7,268 nt of DNA from Endomicrobiia bacterium (GTDB lineage: Bacteria; Elusimicrobiota; Endomicrobiia; Endomicrobiales; Endomicrobiaceae), in NCBI GenBank assembly GCA_009782015.1, contig WQUP01000033.1, positions 1 through 7,268 on the forward strand. The letters run 5' to 3'. Shown in pieces: positions 5,501 to 7,268 of the stretch. Under the pieces are notes generated by a model. That model was not told the DNA's origin and did no database searches. It saw only the letters and a list, made by a program, of their open reading frames with translations. The stretch's first letter is position 1; each line of letters opens with the position of its first letter. Both the position numbers and the translations under genes were made by a program.

Positions 5501-7268
5501 GGGGCAATATTTCCGATAAAGAGTTTAAACGTCAGGCGCAAAGGCTTAATCTTGCCAACCTGAAAAAATACTATGAAGCCGTCAGAAACGCCGGTTTCAG
5601 TATCAACGAAATACATCTTGCAAAACCTTCCGCGCTGCTTTCAGACGCGAGAAATGAAACGGGCAAAGATAAAACGGAAAGAAAGGTGCTTTATAAGAAG
5701 ACGCGCATAGACGAGAGCAATAACCCCAATCTAAATATTTTGGATTTCTTAAGTTTTCTCAATGAGCGCCCGGAAAATAACGAGACAAGATTTAAAGGCA
5801 TTCTGCTTCAGGAAACAAACGGTTTTGTGGCTCCGTTTTCCGAAGGCAAAGAGGCAGACGAGAATGCCGGCGGTCGCTACGGCAGCGAATACAATACAAG
5901 AAGAATTTTTATGCGGCATTTGTTTGACTTGTATGACGGAGGAAAACCTGAAATCTATAAGAGCGCGGAAAGGCTTGTTGCTGCCGTTACGTTTGCCAGA
6001 GAATGGTATTTTACGAGCGGAAAAGATCTGGAATATTACGGCATTAGTCACGCTACTATCACAAACAGCATCTCTGATTTTGACATAAACTCCGTGTATT
6101 CTTTTGCGCAGTCGCTGCGGCAAGAGTATCGTGAAAGCCTGAACTCTCCGAGAGTTAATGAATTCGGCAGTGAGGAATCCAAAAGAAGCAGAGAATTAAA
6201 GAAAATTTCTGAAGAAGCCGGGAAAACAGCCGAAGCTTTGAAGGAAATTTGGAACAGGGCAGTAGAAATAAATGCGGCTGCCGAAGCTTTGCGCGCCGCG
6301 GTAAACGGCGGCAAAAAAGCGTCAATCGCCTTTGTTTCCGCAGATTCTTTAAGCGTGAGCGCCGCAGCCGATATTTTGCTGCAACAGTTTTTGAGAGATA
6401 ACGGAAGAAACAACGTAAGTGTTCTCTCGGCTGTCATCAACAAAGGTTTTGACGGAAACGCTCCACCGCAGGATCTTCAAGCCGTTTTGCAGGGACAAGC
6501 AGATGCAGACATATTAGATTCTTTCAAATCCGGAAGTATAATCAAAATCTTAGAAGGACGCCCCGATTATATCGTAACAGTCGATGAAGCAGACAGAAAA
6601 AAAATAAAAAAACTTGCCGAAGACAACGGCATCGAGCTGCCAGAAATCATTTTGTTCGGAGAACTTTCCCCTGAAATTGAAACAAACGGCGAAGTTAATC
6701 TTCGCGCTTACCGCGGCGCAATAAACGCAGAAAGCGCAGTCGGGATTTTAAACGGAATTTTTTCCGATAATTTCACCGCAACCCCTTCAAATCCAGCCGC
6801 ACTTGAACTTCCGGTTTTAAGATACCTCAATAAATTCCTTTCTTCTTTCGGATTGAGCGAAAAACAACGCGCAACCGTTACCGCTGTTTTTGAATTGGCT
6901 TTCACTGCCCTTGCCGCCTTCAGCCCGTCTTTTGAAAATACCTTTATAAAATGGCACGGCAAAAACCAAACCGAAGACCAGATTGCAAAAAGACAAGAGG
7001 GCATGTCCTCAATAAGAAACGCAATGCTTTCCGCATGGAATGCCGCCACGCAAAAAGCAACAAGCCGTTTTGCCGCAATCAAAGCCGTCCAACGTTTAAC
7101 TTTTGCCATAGCCGGCGCAATAAACGCAAATATCAAAGCCCATGTTGAATACAATCTTAATAATCCGGATGCAAAGCTTGATCTTGGAGATAATTCTTCC
7201 GCGGGCTTAGAAGGCATCGATGATGTTGATGGTGAATATAGCAGGGATGCATATGATGAAACGGGTAC
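2359..7268 (+). CDS. Giant exported mosaic protein, 3'-truncated (at least 1636 residues)
   Basis: A single frame runs from an in-frame TGA at 2302-2304 through the right edge. ATGs at 2335, 2347 and 2359 are all possible. I chose 2359 because a weak GGA lies 7 bases upstream and the protein then begins MKKT, a normal signal-peptide n-region; no start has a strong Shine-Dalgarno site. Modules, numbered from 2359: export signal (1-49), Tiki/ChaN-like domain (about 83-515), hydrophobic segment (656-683), TIM barrel (about 795-1154), coiled coil (about 1273-1312), phosphatase-like domain without catalytic residues (about 1320-1472), then a helical region ending in an acidic Asp/Glu/Ser-rich stretch where the window stops. 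The overall function is unknown. The chain probably acts outside the cytoplasm or at the envelope. Several enzyme folds with eroded active sites suggest binding or scaffold roles. The phosphatase-like part and the barrel differ in codon use from the first half. Confidence 0.92.
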   Translation, partial: MKKTEFLKSGVSSFVRWFLELNSVKLTAIIVVNCFLLTGVYGQAVAAAAEKIRTTQQFKQMFEDFTLPYSYGNIVDANYTGSDTVVITIQDLHSHPEVQKNISGIIKTFDDEYKIKNVYMEGAYGQVDTSWLKAVSDKDLRGKILDSMIESGRLTGAEYYSALSGRTNLIKGLEKKDEYLSNLKRFGEILNYQNDSDPLIKSMGEDAERIKRIYFNKRQLKISELSKEYERGDIDAKKYFAKLKSDTDKLGIDIYKYENIRTYVRLLEDGSKIKYDRATRELHEFVGKLEGRLPYSLYQMLLDSTDNFTNLDKLYVYLIKLAKESDLDLSANFPELNKFFGYLELSRKVNSLEMMKEEQRLSDEINEGFGTNASEREAAFVAGFIRYLDDYYSSKITSDDYAYYKANIGKFKKLWLKYIDNKKLTLLEPYEKTADKFYDINTERNGYFISNIDGLDAAGKEADTGAADNNAVEKTIKSLRSAKNVYVVVAGGFHRQGISDLLAKKGISYIVITPNATSGLSSAQETYYNIVKEQSKILFQALAALNSTQAGDAEQILMYVKALIEINNPKSASDWPQLQEQINEILKGDSQYKGLGVNITGNKAGDASFEFSAESGKRFAIGYNAGTKETFITQQTQQGPRRALEEKARPAAAARILSGISAIGTIILTGAAIAGLPVIPLISRLAGGWQLSAEEFKRQTELTKASREMTEDNSDMLEKIKSALPEYREELFGRRIEGFKYLNNYILLNKLFFKDSSGTVSNRRLLKAFVRYELQNMGPDSPLNLGRALSAFAGRNGYQSQRERDGKPRFDSSIDDILDSINFLSANNIDYHEVVLQGIFPSAIDEKYKNRKPGNDFWLENILGDYPQFDLDKMLADLKSDFRSRAGEIKRLAKAKGITLTAHLQGQSPSGESQWPKYDADGNALDGMTKILDAQLEIAAMLGMKSVVLHLNGNSREAIDGYIKFAEKAANMAITVNFENEIIYDDESGYNYNSALADRGFAKYETFIQALGKIRDGLSERGKEHIGVVLDVGKALQSFTDNPATDSRGNISDKEFKRQAQRLNLANLKKYYEAVRNAGFSINEIHLAKPSALLSDARNETGKDKTERKVLYKKTRIDESNNPNLNILDFLSFLNERPENNETRFKGILLQETNGFVAPFSEGKEADENAGGRYGSEYNTRRIFMRHLFDLYDGGKPEIYKSAERLVAAVTFAREWYFTSGKDLEYYGISHATITNSISDFDINSVYSFAQSLRQEYRESLNSPRVNEFGSEESKRSRELKKISEEAGKTAEALKEIWNRAVEINAAAEALRAAVNGGKKASIAFVSADSLSVSAAADILLQQFLRDNGRNNVSVLSAVINKGFDGNAPPQDLQAVLQGQADADILDSFKSGSIIKILEGRPDYIVTVDEADRKKIKKLAEDNGIELPEIILFGELSPEIETNGEVNLRAYRGAINAESAVGILNGIFSDNFTATPSNPAALELPVLRYLNKFLSSFGLSEKQRATVTAVFELAFTALAAFSPSFENTFIKWHGKNQTEDQIAKRQEGMSSIRNAMLSAWNAATQKATSRFAAIKAVQRLTFAIAGAINANIKAHVEYNLNNPDAKLDLGDNSSAGLEGIDDVDGEYSRDAYDETG
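2605..3903 (+). other. Tiki/ChaN/EreA-superfamily-like domain with long helical insert
   Basis: Residues about 83-515. The first half has a strand followed by IQDLHSHPEVQKNI (D91, H93, H95), a helix, then a strand ending in MEGAYG (E121). The second half, some 370 residues later, has VYVVVAGGFHRQGISDLL (G491, G492, H494) and a final strand YIVITPN. In the ChaN/TraB/Tiki/erythromycin-esterase superfamily, an early strand with Glu/His, a following Glu and a late G-x-x-H strand make up the active or ligand site, and the order and spacing here fit that plan. Between the halves is a long charged helical region (about 130-470). Family members include haem-binding lipoproteins and metalloproteases; the substrate cannot be told. 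Here the usual G-E-x-H is D-L-H-x-H, so chemistry may differ. Assignment is by motif memory. Confidence 0.55.
4324..4407 (+). other. Internal hydrophobic segment, possible transmembrane helix
   Basis: Residues 656-683 run ILSGISAIGTIILTGAAIAG and on through LPVIPLIS without a charged residue. They are preceded by Arg/Lys-rich sequence (RRALEEKARP) and followed by R684. It separates the Tiki-like module from the barrel. If it spans the membrane, the two modules would lie on opposite sides, unless the N-terminal signal is uncleaved or this is a buried hairpin. Confidence 0.5.
4741..5820 (+). other. Sugar isomerase/AP endonuclease-type TIM barrel, partly degenerate
   Basis: Residues about 795-1154. 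Strand-end motifs appear in the order expected for the xylose isomerase-like / AP endonuclease family 2 fold: ITLTAHLQG (H903), MKSVVLHLNGN (H950), ITVNFENE (E979), IGVVLDVGKA (D1031), INEIHLAKPS (H1086) and GILLQETNG (E1152). In the family the Glu, Asp, His and last Glu hold divalent metal, and the Asp strand usually reads D-x-G-H. Here that His is Lys (K1034). Most ligands remain, so activity is neither excluded nor shown. The likely family role is epimerisation/isomerisation of a sugar or cyclitol, or phosphoester cleavage. Being in an exported chain argues against DNA repair. Confidence 0.6.
6175..6294 (+). other. Predicted coiled coil (residues about 1273-1312)
   Basis: A Glu/Lys/Ala-rich stretch (SKRSRELKKISEEAGKTAEA, continuing through LKEIWNRAVEINAAAEALRA) has hydrophobic residues at roughly heptad spacing. 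It links the barrel region to the phosphatase-like domain and may be a spacer or an oligomerisation helix. Confidence 0.5.
6316..6774 (+). other. Low-molecular-weight tyrosine phosphatase-like domain, catalytic residues lost
   Basis: Residues about 1320-1472. ASIAFVSADSLSVSAAADIL aligns without gaps to the family pattern FVCxGNxCRSPxAExxL, with S1327 in place of the nucleophilic Cys and V1333 in place of the phosphate-binding Arg. Further family landmarks follow in order: VLSAV (S1357-A1358, for the SAG strand), then GNAPPQDLQAVL, then PDYIVTVDEAD (D1403, D1409) for the DLIxxMD strand, then IILFGE, and a final helix from about residue 1457. No D-P motif for the general acid is seen. With nucleophile, Arg and acid all missing, phosphatase activity or arsenate reduction is not expected. 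A binding or structural role is more likely. Remote homology is inferred by eye. Confidence 0.55.

Noticed and set aside
5762..6088. Plus-strand open frame of 108 codons in another frame inside the giant gene
   Set aside because: It overlaps the giant frame fully, has no ribosome binding site and no recognisable protein pattern.
6708..7217. Minus-strand open frame of 169 codons near the right edge, where C exceeds G
   Set aside because: The C excess made a minus-strand gene worth considering, but the plus frame stays open and carries phosphatase-like and helical protein sequence through here, and the minus translation shows no family pattern.

Overview
The window holds two large plus-strand reading frames, both cut by the window edges, separated by a 391-base non-coding gap full of palindromic repeats. 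G+C is about 44 % on eleven hand-counted rows. Large secreted mosaic proteins, ATA- and AGA/AGG-rich codon use and no strong Shine-Dalgarno sites fit an uncultivated bacterium of the Elusimicrobiota/Omnitrophota type. That placement is inference, resting mainly on resemblance of the second protein's N-terminal module to proteins I associate with those phyla. No rRNA, tRNA or taxonomic marker gene is present.

Bases 1-1967 are the 3' part of a gene of unknown function. Its frame is open to the left edge, so the ATG at 21 is probably internal. The protein is highly charged and mostly helical, with one alpha/beta stretch that looks barrel-like.

Bases 1968-2358 contain, in order: a short tandem repeat, a MITE-like element of about 154 bp with imperfect terminal inverted repeats (itself carrying the widespread GGAATCC-type hairpin), a weak promoter-like dyad, and a second widespread GC-rich palindromic repeat lying in the likely leader of the next gene.

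Bases 2359-7268 are one uninterrupted frame of at least 1636 codons that runs off the right edge. I checked it codon by codon at selected rows and found no stop. The protein reads as a mosaic: a signal-peptide-like N-terminus; a Tiki/ChaN/EreA-like domain split by a long helical insert; a hydrophobic, possibly membrane-spanning segment; a sugar-isomerase/AP-endonuclease-type TIM barrel; a coiled coil; and a domain that follows the low-molecular-weight protein tyrosine phosphatase pattern but lacks the catalytic Cys and Arg. Several enzyme folds in one exported chain, at least one with its active site erased, suggest binding or structural use rather than ordinary metabolism. This protein is the main object of interest. 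Strand composition and codon choice change along it, with G excess in the first half and C excess near the end, which fits assembly from parts with different histories.

Nothing in the sequence shows that the two genes work together. They share orientation and overall character, but the gap between them is long and repeat-laden, so co-transcription is doubtful.
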